Origin: Candidatus Thiodiazotropha sp. LNASS1
GTDB lineage: Bacteria > Pseudomonadota > Gammaproteobacteria > Chromatiales > Chromatiaceae
Assembly: GCF_964212655.1 (NCBI RefSeq)
Contig: NZ_OZ156465.1
Location: forward strand, 4,402,001-4,466,000
DNA length: 64,000 nucleotides
Direction: 5' to 3'
The position numbers were made by a program, and so were the translations under genes. This document shows, piece after piece, positions 27,428-37,177 of the stretch. The notes under the pieces were generated by a model. It made no database searches and had not been told where the DNA came from. It worked only from the letters and a program-made list of their open reading frames with translations. The number at the start of each line of letters is the position of its first letter. The first letter of the stretch is position 1.

Positions 27428-28419
27428 TAGAAAGCTCCGAGGGTCCGGGAAATGACAACAACATCCTTCTCACCCTTATACAATTGACTGACTAATCTTT
27501 GGCTACTGCTTTCCATTCGGACAACCGTCTCCATTTGAAAATATTGGCTCTCAACAGAGATTAACGAGGTTACTGTTTGAGAGTTTACTTTATTTTCATC
27601 CAAAAGTGCTTTTAGTCTCGTGATAAATGCACTTGGTTGTTTGAACGGGTCATCTTCCCGTTCGCTGATCAACTGCTCTGCATCTGCTTCGTTCAGGTTT
27701 TCAATCAATGCCTGGATGATTAATGCATCGGCAGTGTTAACATTGATTCTGGTCTGTTCCGGAAGGGTTATGATATAGGGGGTCAGCTTTTCATACACCT
27801 CTCGGTCCACGCCTTTGATGAGCCTCAGTTCGGTTGGGCTGGCCATAGCTCCGTTGGCGGTACGGTAGGGTGGATCCAAATTGAGATATTCCATGTCTTC
27901 CGCACCATCCGGGTAGAGCGATTTGACATCCTCATCCAACCAGTCAGCAGTGGCTTGTGCAATCGACTCGGGTAACTCCAAAATCACCAGAAGACGCTGG
28001 AAAAGGGCCAAATTTTCACCAACTAACTGCTTATCCTCATCGCTCGCGTCCGTCTTCAGATAGAGATTGTTGAGATTGAATCTGGCTTGCAGATCGGTTG
28101 TGACCGCCTGTACCTGGCCGCCCTCGACCGGGGTTGGCGGAAGTTCCTGGGCCCAGTCTTCGTCAAGACCGTCGTAGTTTCCATCCTGCTTGTTATTGTT
28201 TAGGTCCCTGATCAGCATTCCCCGCGACCAGGCTTCACTGCCCAGGGTAAAGAGATAGCCCTGGTCGGCGGCGAAAATATTACTGCTGCGGCGAATGTTC
28301 AACTGCAGTTCATGGGTCATGGCCACGGCAGCGATGGAGGCTATCGAGACGACGATGATGGCGGTGATCAGGGCAACACCTTTTTCATGCATCGATCTGT
28401 GAGCGGTTATACCTGGCAT
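27427..28419 (-). CDS. gspK: Type II secretion minor pseudopilin GspK
   Basis: This large minor pseudopilin forms the tip complex with GspI and GspJ. The 330 aa begin with a prepilin segment (EKGVALITAIIVVSIASIAAVAM), which lacks the usual Glu5 as is typical of GspK. The alpha-helical insertion domain and a helix-hairpin-helix-like TRINVNTADALII segment follow. Confidence 0.95.
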   Translation of the reverse strand: MPGITAHRSMHEKGVALITAIIVVSIASIAAVAMTHELQLNIRRSSNIFAADQGYLFTLGSEAWSRGMLIRDLNNNKQDGNYDGLDEDWAQELPPTPVEGGQVQAVTTDLQARFNLNNLYLKTDASDEDKQLVGENLALFQRLLVILELPESIAQATADWLDEDVKSLYPDGAEDMEYLNLDPPYRTANGAMASPTELRLIKGVDREVYEKLTPYIITLPEQTRINVNTADALIIQALIENLNEADAEQLISEREDDPFKQPSAFITRLKALLDENKVNSQTVTSLISVESQYFQMETVVRMESSSQRLVSQLYKGEKDVVVISRTLGAF

Positions 28420-28425
28420 GTGACC

Positions 28426-29064
28426 TTACCCATTCTCAACCGGTACTGGCTGTTTCGCACGGAACAGTCGCCGAATCGTACCCCAGTCTTCGAGTTCCAG
28501 CTTCAGTTCGATAGAGACCGGAAGTAGGCTTGGATCCTCGTCCGCCTCCCCGGTTGTCCGGGGTGGCCATTCCCGCTTCTCCTGCAATGCCTTATCGTAA
28601 AAGACCAGTTCCAGCGACGAGATCTCTTCGATCAGTTTTTGTCGGTGAGGTTCACTCTCCCGGGGTCTGTCCAGGGTAGGCCAGGTGAGACGGAAGAGGG
28701 TGTTGTCTTCCAGGACGTAGCCGACACGCTGAAGATTGCTGCGTGACAGCTGCATCGGATTGGAAAAGCCCCCGCGTGTAAGCTCCAACAGGATACCGGA
28801 TATACCGCCACTCTTCAGGGCAGGCTGTTGATCACCGTATTGATCGCGCACCGGTCGACCCACTAACTGTTCAATATCCCGCTGCATCAGATTGAGTCCG
28901 AGTTGGAGCTTGGCGATGCGTTGACCGTACAGGCTGGTCTGGTGTTCTGTGTCGAGGATGACCTTCAGGCCCGAATAGACGAATGTCGCGAGAATGGCGA
29001 AGATCGTTATGGCGATCAGTAGTTCCAGCAGAGTAAAACCGTGACTTCGAGGGTGGTGGTTCAT
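28426..29064 (-). CDS. gspJ: Type II secretion minor pseudopilin GspJ
   Basis: The 212-aa minor pseudopilin has a short leader cut before FTLLELLIAITIFAILATFVY. Its body carries LQLGLNLMQRDIEQLVGRPVRD, a GspJ hallmark. Spacing to gspK is 6 bp. Confidence 0.95.
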   Translation of the reverse strand: MNHHPRSHGFTLLELLIAITIFAILATFVYSGLKVILDTEHQTSLYGQRIAKLQLGLNLMQRDIEQLVGRPVRDQYGDQQPALKSGGISGILLELTRGGFSNPMQLSRSNLQRVGYVLEDNTLFRLTWPTLDRPRESEPHRQKLIEEISSLELVFYDKALQEKREWPPRTTGEADEDPSLLPVSIELKLELEDWGTIRRLFRAKQPVPVENG

Positions 29065-29073
29065 ATTACATAC

Positions 29074-29490
29074 TTAAATCGGTTGGGGCAGAAAACTCAC
29101 AAGCCGCGTTACAGCTTCATCATCCCCCCTGTTGCGAAACACGGCTATTTCCACCTTGCGAACCCGGTCATCCGGGGTTTTGCTGACGGTTCGTTGCCAA
29201 TGCCATTTAGTCAGGCCCATCTCTTCGTCACCCTGCTGTTTCCCGGTTGCCGGCCACTTGTTGCCAACCTGTAACTCGGTGATCTGGTTCAGCGCTACCC
29301 AGTGCGCCAGGGTTTTGTCCCTTAAATAACCGACGTTGACGGACTGGTTGGCTGCAACCGTGATGATCGAAGCGAATGCGATTGCCAGTATCGCTAAGGC
29401 GATAAGGATCTCAAGCAGGGTAAAGCCCCGGATTCTTGGGTTATGAGCCTGGAATGCGCCGGTGCGGGAAAGATTAATAGGGCGAGACAT
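29074..29490 (-). CDS. gspI: Type II secretion minor pseudopilin GspI
   Basis: The prepilin has cleavage before FTLLEILIALAILAIAFASI, followed by a short beta domain with WVALNQITELQ, typical of GspI. The frame is open to an ATG at 29517. I use the ATG at 29490, which shortens an unusually long leader and reduces the overlap with gspH; a GGGGGAG lies 14 bases upstream. The start is uncertain. Confidence 0.9.
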   Translation of the reverse strand: MSRPINLSRTGAFQAHNPRIRGFTLLEILIALAILAIAFASIITVAANQSVNVGYLRDKTLAHWVALNQITELQVGNKWPATGKQQGDEEMGLTKWHWQRTVSKTPDDRVRKVEIAVFRNRGDDEAVTRLVSFLPQPI

Positions 29491-29992
29491 GATCGAGTGT
29501 GCGCTCCCCCATCTCACTGCCGGTCAATCTGTAATAGCTCTCTAGCCGGTCGGAACTCAGCTTTAGTTCGAAGGGAGTCATCTCACCGCTGTTGAGTAAA
29601 ATGATCTCAGGGATGTTCTCCTCATCATCCTCTCCGGATTGCTGCGAGGAGGCAATACTGAATTCCATACCTTCCGGCAACTGACGTGAACGAAACAGGT
29701 TATCCTCCATTGGTTGCCACGATCCCTCTTCCAGGCGCAGAAAGCCATACTCTTCCTCGCTGATATCAACCCCGATCAAGACTGATCTCAATAGGGCCTC
29801 TTCACTTGCCAGCCCGATCAGATTGGATAGCCGCTGGGCCTCCGTCTTTAACTGGTCTTGCGGCGAACTGCGGCCCATAGAGAGTGTGACGAAGTTGATA
29901 AGGATGCCGATGATGACGACTACCACCATCACCTCGATGAGTGTAAATCCTCGCTGGTTGGCTGCGGCGGTGGTTGAGTGGTTTACCTTCAC
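29474..29992 (-). CDS. gspH: Type II secretion minor pseudopilin GspH
   Basis: The 172-aa pseudopilin has cleavage before FTLIEVMVVVVIIGILINFV. The body shows the GspH/FimT pattern (LKTEAQRLSNLIGLASEEALLRSVLIG ... GFLRLEEGSWQP). The start overlaps the gspG stop by ATGA. Confidence 0.94.
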   Translation of the reverse strand: MKVNHSTTAAANQRGFTLIEVMVVVVIIGILINFVTLSMGRSSPQDQLKTEAQRLSNLIGLASEEALLRSVLIGVDISEEEYGFLRLEEGSWQPMEDNLFRSRQLPEGMEFSIASSQQSGEDDEENIPEIILLNSGEMTPFELKLSSDRLESYYRLTGSEMGERTLDHVSPY

Positions 29993-30477
29993 TCCAGATT
30001 CCAGTTCCCTAGGTCGTCATCGGCCGATTGGGAATCGAGCCCCGCAGAGTAGATATCGATCACGCCATGGGTGCCAGGACTGAGAAAGAGATAGGGATTG
30101 CCCCAGGGATCGACGGGCAACCGATCCAGATATCCACCCTCTTTCCAATTCCTCGGTTCCGGTGAATCAGTTGGCTTGCTTACCAAAGCCTCAAGACCCT
30201 GATCGGTTGTGGGATATATCATATTGTCGAGTCGATAGAGGTTGAGAGCGGCCTCCAACGCACGGATATCACTCTTTGCCTTGGTGATTCGGGCCTGTTC
30301 GGGCCTGTCCATGATCTTGGGTACGACAATTGCCGCGAGGATGCTGAGTATGACTACGACAACCATCACCTCTATTAGGGTGAAGCCCTTGAATTTTAAA
30401 TAATTTCTTGTTTTAAATCCGGTTTTGGCGTGAACCGGCAAGGAGGGAGTTACTCTATGTGCTGCATTTAATATCAT
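29989..30477 (-). CDS. gspG: Type II secretion major pseudopilin GspG
   Basis: GspG is the main subunit of the pseudopilus. Processing is expected at KG before FTLIEVMVVVVILSILAAIVVP. The calcium-site region (LPVDPWGNPYLFLSPG ... GLDSQSADDDLGNWN) is intact. The leader of about 31 residues is unusually long. No good ribosome site is visible at the ATG, and an in-frame TTG 12 codons later is an alternative. Confidence 0.96.
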   Translation of the reverse strand: MILNAAHRVTPSLPVHAKTGFKTRNYLKFKGFTLIEVMVVVVILSILAAIVVPKIMDRPEQARITKAKSDIRALEAALNLYRLDNMIYPTTDQGLEALVSKPTDSPEPRNWKEGGYLDRLPVDPWGNPYLFLSPGTHGVIDIYSAGLDSQSADDDLGNWNLE

Positions 30478-30603
30478 GGTTTCAAATCCGCAAAAAAATA
30501 TATCTGTATGATGGTGGGCTATTATCGAGGGAATCCGTTATGGAATCTAGATTCATCTGTAAATCCGGTTCGAAGAGGTGAATCAGTTCACCATCCCATA
30601 TAC

Positions 30604-30638
30604 TATTGATTGGCCATTGCCTATCCTGATAATCAATA
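30604..30638. promoter_or_regulatory. Possible promoter/operator between gspG and prsK
   Basis: On the plus strand TTGATT (30606-30611), 16 bp, GATAAT (30628-30633) could be a sigma-70 promoter for prsK. The 8-bp arms TATTGATT (30604-30611) and AATCAATA (30631-30638) form a perfect inverted repeat around it. The rest of the 318-bp divergent region shows no gene. Confidence 0.3.
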
Positions 30639-30795
30639 TTATTGTTAACTTACTGAATAATAATGCATTCACCTGTTTGCATAGGGGTGCCTGTAAATGA
30701 ATGTACTAGTAAGTATTCAGGATAATACGTACACCAATGCAGGTAAAAAGTTCATTTGCATGTCTGTGTGGGAATCTCTATAGAGGATTAGCTGC

Positions 30796-32901
30796 TTGAG
30801 TATCGGAATCATCGGTTATGCCATATCGGCCACACTATTCCTGCTCTTCAGTGTGATGCTTGTGACCAGCTGGCGCGGGCGAATAGAGGGGATCTATTTG
30901 CTGACGGCTTCCGTGACCACAGCATGCTGGGCGCTGGCGGCTGTTGCTTTGCAAGTGGACGAATCCGTCCTCACCAGAACCGTCTATCAAATCTTCGAGA
31001 TAGCAAGAAATATTGCATGGTTCGTTTTCCTGTTCCGCCTACTGTTTAATTTGCAAAAGGCCTGCGGCAACAACCTACGGAATCTGGCTTACATTCCAAT
31101 CGCCATACTCATCGGATCAACCGTAATGATTGTAGTCGAGCCGATTTCCCAGCTCTTCCCTGTGCCGATTGGTCCAGAGGGCTTTGCAAGTTACCCGTTA
31201 GTGGGTTATCTGGGATTCGCCATAACCGGACTGACCCTGATCGAACAACTCTATCGCAGCACAAGACCTGAGATGCGTTGGGCCGTCAAATATCTCTATC
31301 TCGGGATGGGCGTCCTGTTTGTCTACGATTTTTTCCTTTACGCTGAAGCATTGTTGTTCAATCGGGTGGATACCACGCTGTGGCAGGCGAGGGGACTGAC
31401 CAGTGCGCTCGCTGTGCCTTTTGTGGCGATTGCGGCAACCAGAAATCCCAGCTGGTCCGTGCGTGTCTTTGTCTCGAAACAGGTGGTATTTCATGCCACC
31501 ACAATCATCGCCGCAGGGGCCTACCTGGTGACGATGGCGGCGGTTGGCTACTACATCCGCTTTTATGGGGGAAGTTGGGGTAAAGCGACTCAGGTTGCCT
31601 TTGTATTCGCAGGTGTCATCTTTCTCATTACGGTATTGTTTTCGGGTAACCTGCGTTCAAAGTTAAAGGTCTTTGTCAACAAACACTTCTTCAGCTACAA
31701 GTATGACTGGCGTGACGAGTGGTTGCGGGTTGTACAGACACTCTCCAACGGTAGAGGGGGTAAGGAGATCCGTATCCGGGTGATACAGGCGATCTCTGAA
31801 TCAATCGATGCAGGTGGGGGATACCTCTGGATGTCGGATAATGCTGGCAGTTACCAGTGTGTCAGTCACTGGCAAGTGTCAGCGAACAATATCTTATTCG
31901 ATTCAAATGATTCATTGGTGACATATTTTTCCAATAGTGACTGGATTATCGACGTCGATGAATACAAACAGTTCCCAGAGCGCTATGAAAGCCTGAAACT
32001 TGATGACCAGCTTATAGCTATTGACAATGCCTGGTTGATCATACCCATCAAACACCACGAACAGCTTCTTGGCTTTGTCTTATTGACACAGCCAAAGCTG
32101 ACCAAATCGGTCAATTGGGAGGACAGGGATCTCATCAAGGCTGCGGCGAAGCAGGCGGGCAGTTATCTTGCATTGTTACAAACCTCGGAGGCATTGAATC
32201 AGGCCAATCAATTCGAGGCCTTCAACAGGCTCTCGGCGTTTGTGGTACATGACCTGAAAAACCTGATTGCCCAATTGGAATTGGTGGTAAAGAATGCTGA
32301 ACGGCATAAAAACAATCCTGAATTTATGGATGATGCGGTTAAAACGATTGGCAATGCAGTCAGTAAAATGGGACGATTGCTTACCCAGTTGAGGCAGGGA
32401 AGGTTCGAATCAACAAAATCAAAAGAATTTTATGTGGAAGAATCGGTTGCGCAGGCTGTTAATCAACTTTATGCCTATTTGCCCAAGCCGCGACTTACGA
32501 TCAATGCCAATTTCCTGAAAATCATCGCCGATAAGGATCGTTTCACCGCCATCATGGTGCATATGATAAAAAATGCACAGGAAGCGTCGCAGGAAGATGG
32601 TAAGGTCGATGTGACCGTGGACCGGGTCAACAACTATGCAGTGATTACGATTGAGGATAATGGGGTTGGGATGGATGCATTGTTCATTAAGGAAAGGTTG
32701 TTTCGGCCGTTTCAAACGACAAAAGGAAATGCCGGGATGGGAATTGGTGTCTACGAAACCAGGGAGTACGTGAATTCCCTGAATGGCAAGATGAAGGTGG
32801 AGAGCGTTAAGGGTGTTGGAACCAAGTTCGAGATCAGTATACCGCTTGAGGTTGCGGGACAAGCAATCGATAATCACATATCGACCACGGCAGAGGCGTA
32901 G
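30796..32901 (+). CDS. prsK: PEP-CTERM system histidine kinase PrsK
   Basis: This membrane sensor kinase of XrtA-associated exopolysaccharide systems has about eight N-terminal hydrophobic helices (residues 5-290). A GAF-like region follows at about 310-460. The phospho-acceptor segment is VVHDLKNLIAQLE, and the HATPase domain has DNGVGMD and GMGIGVYETRE. At 701 aa it is normal size. The start is TTG, with AGAGGA upstream. The paired regulator prsR follows after 2 bp. Confidence 0.92.
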   Translation: MSIGIIGYAISATLFLLFSVMLVTSWRGRIEGIYLLTASVTTACWALAAVALQVDESVLTRTVYQIFEIARNIAWFVFLFRLLFNLQKACGNNLRNLAYIPIAILIGSTVMIVVEPISQLFPVPIGPEGFASYPLVGYLGFAITGLTLIEQLYRSTRPEMRWAVKYLYLGMGVLFVYDFFLYAEALLFNRVDTTLWQARGLTSALAVPFVAIAATRNPSWSVRVFVSKQVVFHATTIIAAGAYLVTMAAVGYYIRFYGGSWGKATQVAFVFAGVIFLITVLFSGNLRSKLKVFVNKHFFSYKYDWRDEWLRVVQTLSNGRGGKEIRIRVIQAISESIDAGGGYLWMSDNAGSYQCVSHWQVSANNILFDSNDSLVTYFSNSDWIIDVDEYKQFPERYESLKLDDQLIAIDNAWLIIPIKHHEQLLGFVLLTQPKLTKSVNWEDRDLIKAAAKQAGSYLALLQTSEALNQANQFEAFNRLSAFVVHDLKNLIAQLELVVKNAERHKNNPEFMDDAVKTIGNAVSKMGRLLTQLRQGRFESTKSKEFYVEESVAQAVNQLYAYLPKPRLTINANFLKIIADKDRFTAIMVHMIKNAQEASQEDGKVDVTVDRVNNYAVITIEDNGVGMDALFIKERLFRPFQTTKGNAGMGIGVYETREYVNSLNGKMKVESVKGVGTKFEISIPLEVAGQAIDNHISTTAEA

Positions 32902-32903
32902 TT

Positions 32904-34265
32904 GTGAGTAAAGCTACTAACCAGATGAAATCGCTAATAATAGTTGAGGATGATCCGGGACTCCAGCGTCAACTCAAATGGAGTTTTGACGGATATGAGG
33001 TGCATATCGTCGGTGACAGGAAGAGTGCCATCAACTGTCTGAGGAAGACATCAGCGCCTGTGGTTACCCTTGATCTCGGTTTGCCGCCCGACCCGACCAA
33101 TGTCAGCGAGGGATTCGCCACATTGCAGGAAATATTGAATTTAATTCCTCAAACAAAAGTCATAGTGGTGACGGGTAATGACGATCGTGAGAATGCCCTG
33201 AAGTCTATCGAATTGGGCGCCTATGATTTTTATCAGAAACCGATAGACCCTGACGTATTGCGGGTTATTATCGAACGCGCATTCAATGTACATGGTCTGG
33301 AAGATGAGAATCGCAGGCTACATATCATGCAACGCAATTCACCACTGGATGGTGTTATCGCAAACAGTCCGGAAATGCTGGAAATATGCAGGATAATAGA
33401 GAAGATAAGCCCGACGGATATAACAGCACTTCTGCTGGGCGAAAGCGGGACCGGTAAAGAGGTGCTTGCCAGGGCCATCCATGCCCTGAGCGACAGAAGC
33501 GGTGAGAAATTTGCCGCCATAAACTGTGCTTCGATACCGGAAAATCTTTTGGAGAGCGAGCTATACGGTTATGAAAAAGGTGCTTTTACGGGAGCCTCGA
33601 AAAGAACGGTAGGAAAGATTGAGACAGCAAATGGGGGAACCCTGTTTCTCGATGAGATAGGCGATATGCCCATGGGTTTGCAGGCGAAAATGCTGCGCTT
33701 TCTACAGGAAAGGGTAATCGAGAGGATTGGTGGTAGGGAAGAAATACCTGTGGATGTCCGGGTGGTGTGTGCAACCAATCAGGATTTGGAAGAGAAAATT
33801 GCACAGGGTGAGTTTCGCGAGGATCTCTATTACCGAATCAGTGAAATCTCTATCAATATACCACCATTGAGAGAGCGTGCGGGTGATGCAGTGCTGCTGG
33901 CTTGGTCATTTTTAAAAAAATATGCGAAGCAGAACACTTCGAAAGTCAGCGGATTCACTAAGGAAGCATTGAAAGCCATCGAGGGCTATAACTGGCCAGG
34001 GAATGTCAGAGAGCTTGAAAACAGAATAAAACGTTCTGTGGTTATGGCTGATGACCAAATGATTACTCCCAGTGAACTGCAATTGACTGAAGGGAGCGAG
34101 GATGTGATGCCGGTCAATTTGAGAGAGGTCAGGGAGCAGGCAGAGGCAAAAGCGATAATACGGGCCATGAGCTTCGTTGGTGGAAATGTATCAAAGGCGG
34201 CTGATCTACTGGGAATCAGCAGACCAACCTTATATGACCTAGTGAACAAATACGGTCTGAAATAG
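32904..34265 (+). CDS. prsR: PEP-CTERM-box sigma-54 response regulator PrsR
   Basis: The 453-aa regulator has a receiver domain with Asp57 (TLDLGLPPDP). The AAA+ domain shows Walker A GESGTGKE (179-186), the sigma-54-contacting GAFTGA loop (226-231) and Walker B LFLDEIGD. A Fis-type helix-turn-helix closes it (AADLLGISRPTLYDLVNKYG). It should activate RpoN-dependent promoters of exosortase substrates and exopolysaccharide genes. The start is GTG. I found no clear -24/-12 promoter in this window. Confidence 0.93.
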   Translation: MSKATNQMKSLIIVEDDPGLQRQLKWSFDGYEVHIVGDRKSAINCLRKTSAPVVTLDLGLPPDPTNVSEGFATLQEILNLIPQTKVIVVTGNDDRENALKSIELGAYDFYQKPIDPDVLRVIIERAFNVHGLEDENRRLHIMQRNSPLDGVIANSPEMLEICRIIEKISPTDITALLLGESGTGKEVLARAIHALSDRSGEKFAAINCASIPENLLESELYGYEKGAFTGASKRTVGKIETANGGTLFLDEIGDMPMGLQAKMLRFLQERVIERIGGREEIPVDVRVVCATNQDLEEKIAQGEFREDLYYRISEISINIPPLRERAGDAVLLAWSFLKKYAKQNTSKVSGFTKEALKAIEGYNWPGNVRELENRIKRSVVMADDQMITPSELQLTEGSEDVMPVNLREVREQAEAKAIIRAMSFVGGNVSKAADLLGISRPTLYDLVNKYGLK

Positions 34266-34323
34266 ATCGATTCAGGAGTTGCAGAGTGTTTTCAATACGG
34301 CCGCATTTGATGGTGGTTCTGAA

Positions 34324-37137
34324 ATGACAAGGGCAGTGAATACCGTAAGACAATTGAACCTTTGGGCATTACTATCTGTAATCGTGCTGCAGCTTATGCT
34401 GTCCGCATGCACAGTCGGTAAGGATGACAGTGAAGCCTTGGCTTCTGCTAAAACCAGTTATGAAAGCGGACTCCATTCGAAAGCGATTATTGAACTCAAG
34501 CAAATACTTCAGAATAACTCTGCAAATACCGATGCCAGACAATTACTGGCCAGAAGTTACTTGAAAAAAGGCGACGGGATTTCTGCAGAAAAAGAGATAA
34601 AAACAGTTTTAGGCGACAAGTCGCCTACGGCCGATGTGCAACTGATCTTAATGTCTTCCTGGGAGTTGCAAGGGAAACATAAAGAGATTGTAGAGGCGTA
34701 CGAAAAAGGGAGGTTTGACAGCATCGAACCTATGAGGGTGTGGGGTGTTGTCTCTCACTCTTATCTCAGTGTGGAAGATGTGGAGAAGGGAACGGTACTT
34801 GCCGAAAAAATGCTTGAGAAGGATACGGAAAGTGTCACTGCATTGCGATCGCTGGCGAAAGCGGCAAGTATGCGGAATGATGATACTGAGGCGTTGGAAT
34901 ATTTACAGCGTGCATTGGAGATAGATAATAAGGACTATAAGGTATGGCGTGACCTGGGATCTTTGCATGTAAAACTGGAGGATCACAGTAAGGCGGTTGA
35001 ACTGTTGAAGGGTGCGCTGTCACTGATAGACGAAGATGATCCCAAGCAAGATGCGTATATAATCAAAGTCAATCTCACCCATTTGCTTTTTCACCTGAAG
35101 AGATTGGATGAGAGCGGTGTATATATTCGAGAGTTAGAGGCTCAATACAAAAAAAATCCATACGTTGCCTATCTCTCAGGTCTGTATGATTATTTGAAGC
35201 AGGATTATGAGAGTGCAGTTACCAAGTTGTCTCAGGCGCATTCAGTCATGCCCAATCACCTGCCGACAACCCTCTTGCTTGGCGCTTTGCACTTTTCTGA
35301 AAACAATTTGGAACAGGCAAATATACTGCTGACGAGATATGTCAATCAGGTGCCAACCCATCTCCAGGCCAGAAAGCTTCTTGGTGAAATCAAGTTACGA
35401 CTGGATAAACCGAAAGAGGCCCTGGCTTTGCTTGAATCTGGTGGTGCCGACAGCAATGATGATCAGATATTGACCATGATTGGTCTCGCAGCCAGTCAAT
35501 CGGGAGAGTATTCCAAGGGGATCGAGTTTCTTAAAAAGGCTGCGCATGTCAATCCCAGTGACACCCGCATTCGTGAGGAACTGGCTCGACTCTATATCAA
35601 TCATGGGTCTGTCGATGAGGCTATATCCGAGTTGGAGGACAAATGGGAAGGAGAGTCATCGAACAGAGATACGCTGTTGATCCTTTCATATATCAAGAAA
35701 CAGGATTTCGACTCTGCGCGGAAACTGTCTGATCAGCTTCTGACGCGTGAGGGTGAACGTCCTGGAGATCTCTATCTGCGGGCCATGATAGAGCTCAATT
35801 CGGGGAACAGAAACTATGCAAGGCGGTACTTTGCTGATGCAGTCAGTAAAAGTGCCGAATTCATCCCTGGCCAGTTGGCGCTGGCAAGGATGGATCTTGA
35901 GGATGGTCGTTTGATAGCTGGAAGCGACAGGCTCAATCTGGTGCTTGCCAGAGAGCCGGGCAATGTCAATGCGATGATGCTGCTAGCACAGATTAGCGAA
36001 CGTTCGGGCAGCCAAAAAGAGGCACTGGCATGGTTGGAAAAAGCCGTTGAAACGGGTAAGGATTCATGGCTGCCTCGGGTCATTCTGGCCAGATACTACT
36101 TAAGAAGGAAACAGCCGGATAAGGCAGCAGTTTATCTTGATGACAAGCAGCTTCGACAGAGTAACAACCCTGCCATCATATCCCTGCTTGCCATGATCGA
36201 TCAGCAGACAGGCCACTATAATCAGGCAGAGTCAACCATTAAAAAGTTGCTGGATGATAATCCGGACAGCGAGATGGCCTATTTGCAACTGGCCGATCTG
36301 CAGACAAAGAGAGGGGATCTAGAGGCTGCAAGAACTACCCTGCAAAAGTTGGATAGAAAGATACCTTTATCCATTAAAGGTAAACTATTGCGTTACAAAT
36401 TGGAGTTGCGGGATAGGAATTATCAACAGGTTGAAACGATAATAGAGCAACTGCTCGATAACGATAAGACCAGGCTTGTGGGTGTGACGCTTCAAGCCAA
36501 CTACCATGAAGCAAGGGGAGATATAGTTAAAGCGATCAACAGCCTGGAAGCGCATGCCACACCCAAATCCCCCTTTATCCTGATACAGCAGCTGTCAGAT
36601 CTGTATATCAAGAACAAAGATTCGATGAGTGCGATCAACCTGTTGACCAGCTGGAAGAGATCTCATAAGAACAATCAGCAGGTACAGTTGGCGCTGGCGA
36701 TCGTCTATCAGACGATGGAGAAAATGAATGCAGCACTTAAATTATATAGTGATCTGCTGGAGGTGAACCCGCGAAATATAGTAGCCCTTAACAATTCTGC
36801 GCTGCTAAATTTTGATCAGGACCCTCAAAAAGCGCTTGATCAAGCGAAACTTGCCTATGAAATTTCAGGAAACGCCACTCAGTCAGTAGTGGATACTTAT
36901 GCCTGGTTGACTCATAAATCGGGAGATACGGCTACGGCTTTGAAAATATTGTCACCGATTATGGATACGGCCTCAGACCCGTCTATTCTTTATCATTATG
37001 CTGTTATGCTTGCAGAGTCGGACAATGTGAAAGCGGCGAAAGAGGTGCTGGTGACGCTCAGCAAAGACCATGCGGACTTCCCCGAATCAGAGGAAGCGAA
37101 GAAGCTTTTGAGTGAGATCTCTCAAATTAAGGGTTAA
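34324..37137 (+). CDS. prsT: XrtA/PEP-CTERM system TPR-repeat lipoprotein PrsT
   Basis: The protein consists almost entirely of tetratricopeptide repeats (about 20 helical pairs) behind a lipoprotein signal with lipobox LSAC. The repeats and lipid anchor suggest an envelope scaffold for polysaccharide assembly or export. The frame is open from a TTG at 34279, but that codon abuts its AGGAG. The ATG at 34324, with GGTGG 7 bases upstream and directly before the signal peptide, is preferred (937 aa). Position after prsK-prsR is the family norm. Confidence 0.9.
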   Translation: MTRAVNTVRQLNLWALLSVIVLQLMLSACTVGKDDSEALASAKTSYESGLHSKAIIELKQILQNNSANTDARQLLARSYLKKGDGISAEKEIKTVLGDKSPTADVQLILMSSWELQGKHKEIVEAYEKGRFDSIEPMRVWGVVSHSYLSVEDVEKGTVLAEKMLEKDTESVTALRSLAKAASMRNDDTEALEYLQRALEIDNKDYKVWRDLGSLHVKLEDHSKAVELLKGALSLIDEDDPKQDAYIIKVNLTHLLFHLKRLDESGVYIRELEAQYKKNPYVAYLSGLYDYLKQDYESAVTKLSQAHSVMPNHLPTTLLLGALHFSENNLEQANILLTRYVNQVPTHLQARKLLGEIKLRLDKPKEALALLESGGADSNDDQILTMIGLAASQSGEYSKGIEFLKKAAHVNPSDTRIREELARLYINHGSVDEAISELEDKWEGESSNRDTLLILSYIKKQDFDSARKLSDQLLTREGERPGDLYLRAMIELNSGNRNYARRYFADAVSKSAEFIPGQLALARMDLEDGRLIAGSDRLNLVLAREPGNVNAMMLLAQISERSGSQKEALAWLEKAVETGKDSWLPRVILARYYLRRKQPDKAAVYLDDKQLRQSNNPAIISLLAMIDQQTGHYNQAESTIKKLLDDNPDSEMAYLQLADLQTKRGDLEAARTTLQKLDRKIPLSIKGKLLRYKLELRDRNYQQVETIIEQLLDNDKTRLVGVTLQANYHEARGDIVKAINSLEAHATPKSPFILIQQLSDLYIKNKDSMSAINLLTSWKRSHKNNQQVQLALAIVYQTMEKMNAALKLYSDLLEVNPRNIVALNNSALLNFDQDPQKALDQAKLAYEISGNATQSVVDTYAWLTHKSGDTATALKILSPIMDTASDPSILYHYAVMLAESDNVKAAKEVLVTLSKDHADFPESEEAKKLLSEISQIKG

Positions 37138-37177
37138 AATAGTTCAAGTTAACATCATTGGATATCAGGAAAGCAAT

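Noticed and set aside
34279-34323. TTG start for prsT
   Set aside because: The AGGAG touches the TTG, leaving no spacing, and the extension precedes the signal peptide.
37112-37177. Upstream start for the polysaccharide export lipoprotein overlapping prsT
   Set aside because: It would place 22 non-hydrophobic residues before the lipoprotein signal, while the ATG at 37178 has a good ribosome site.
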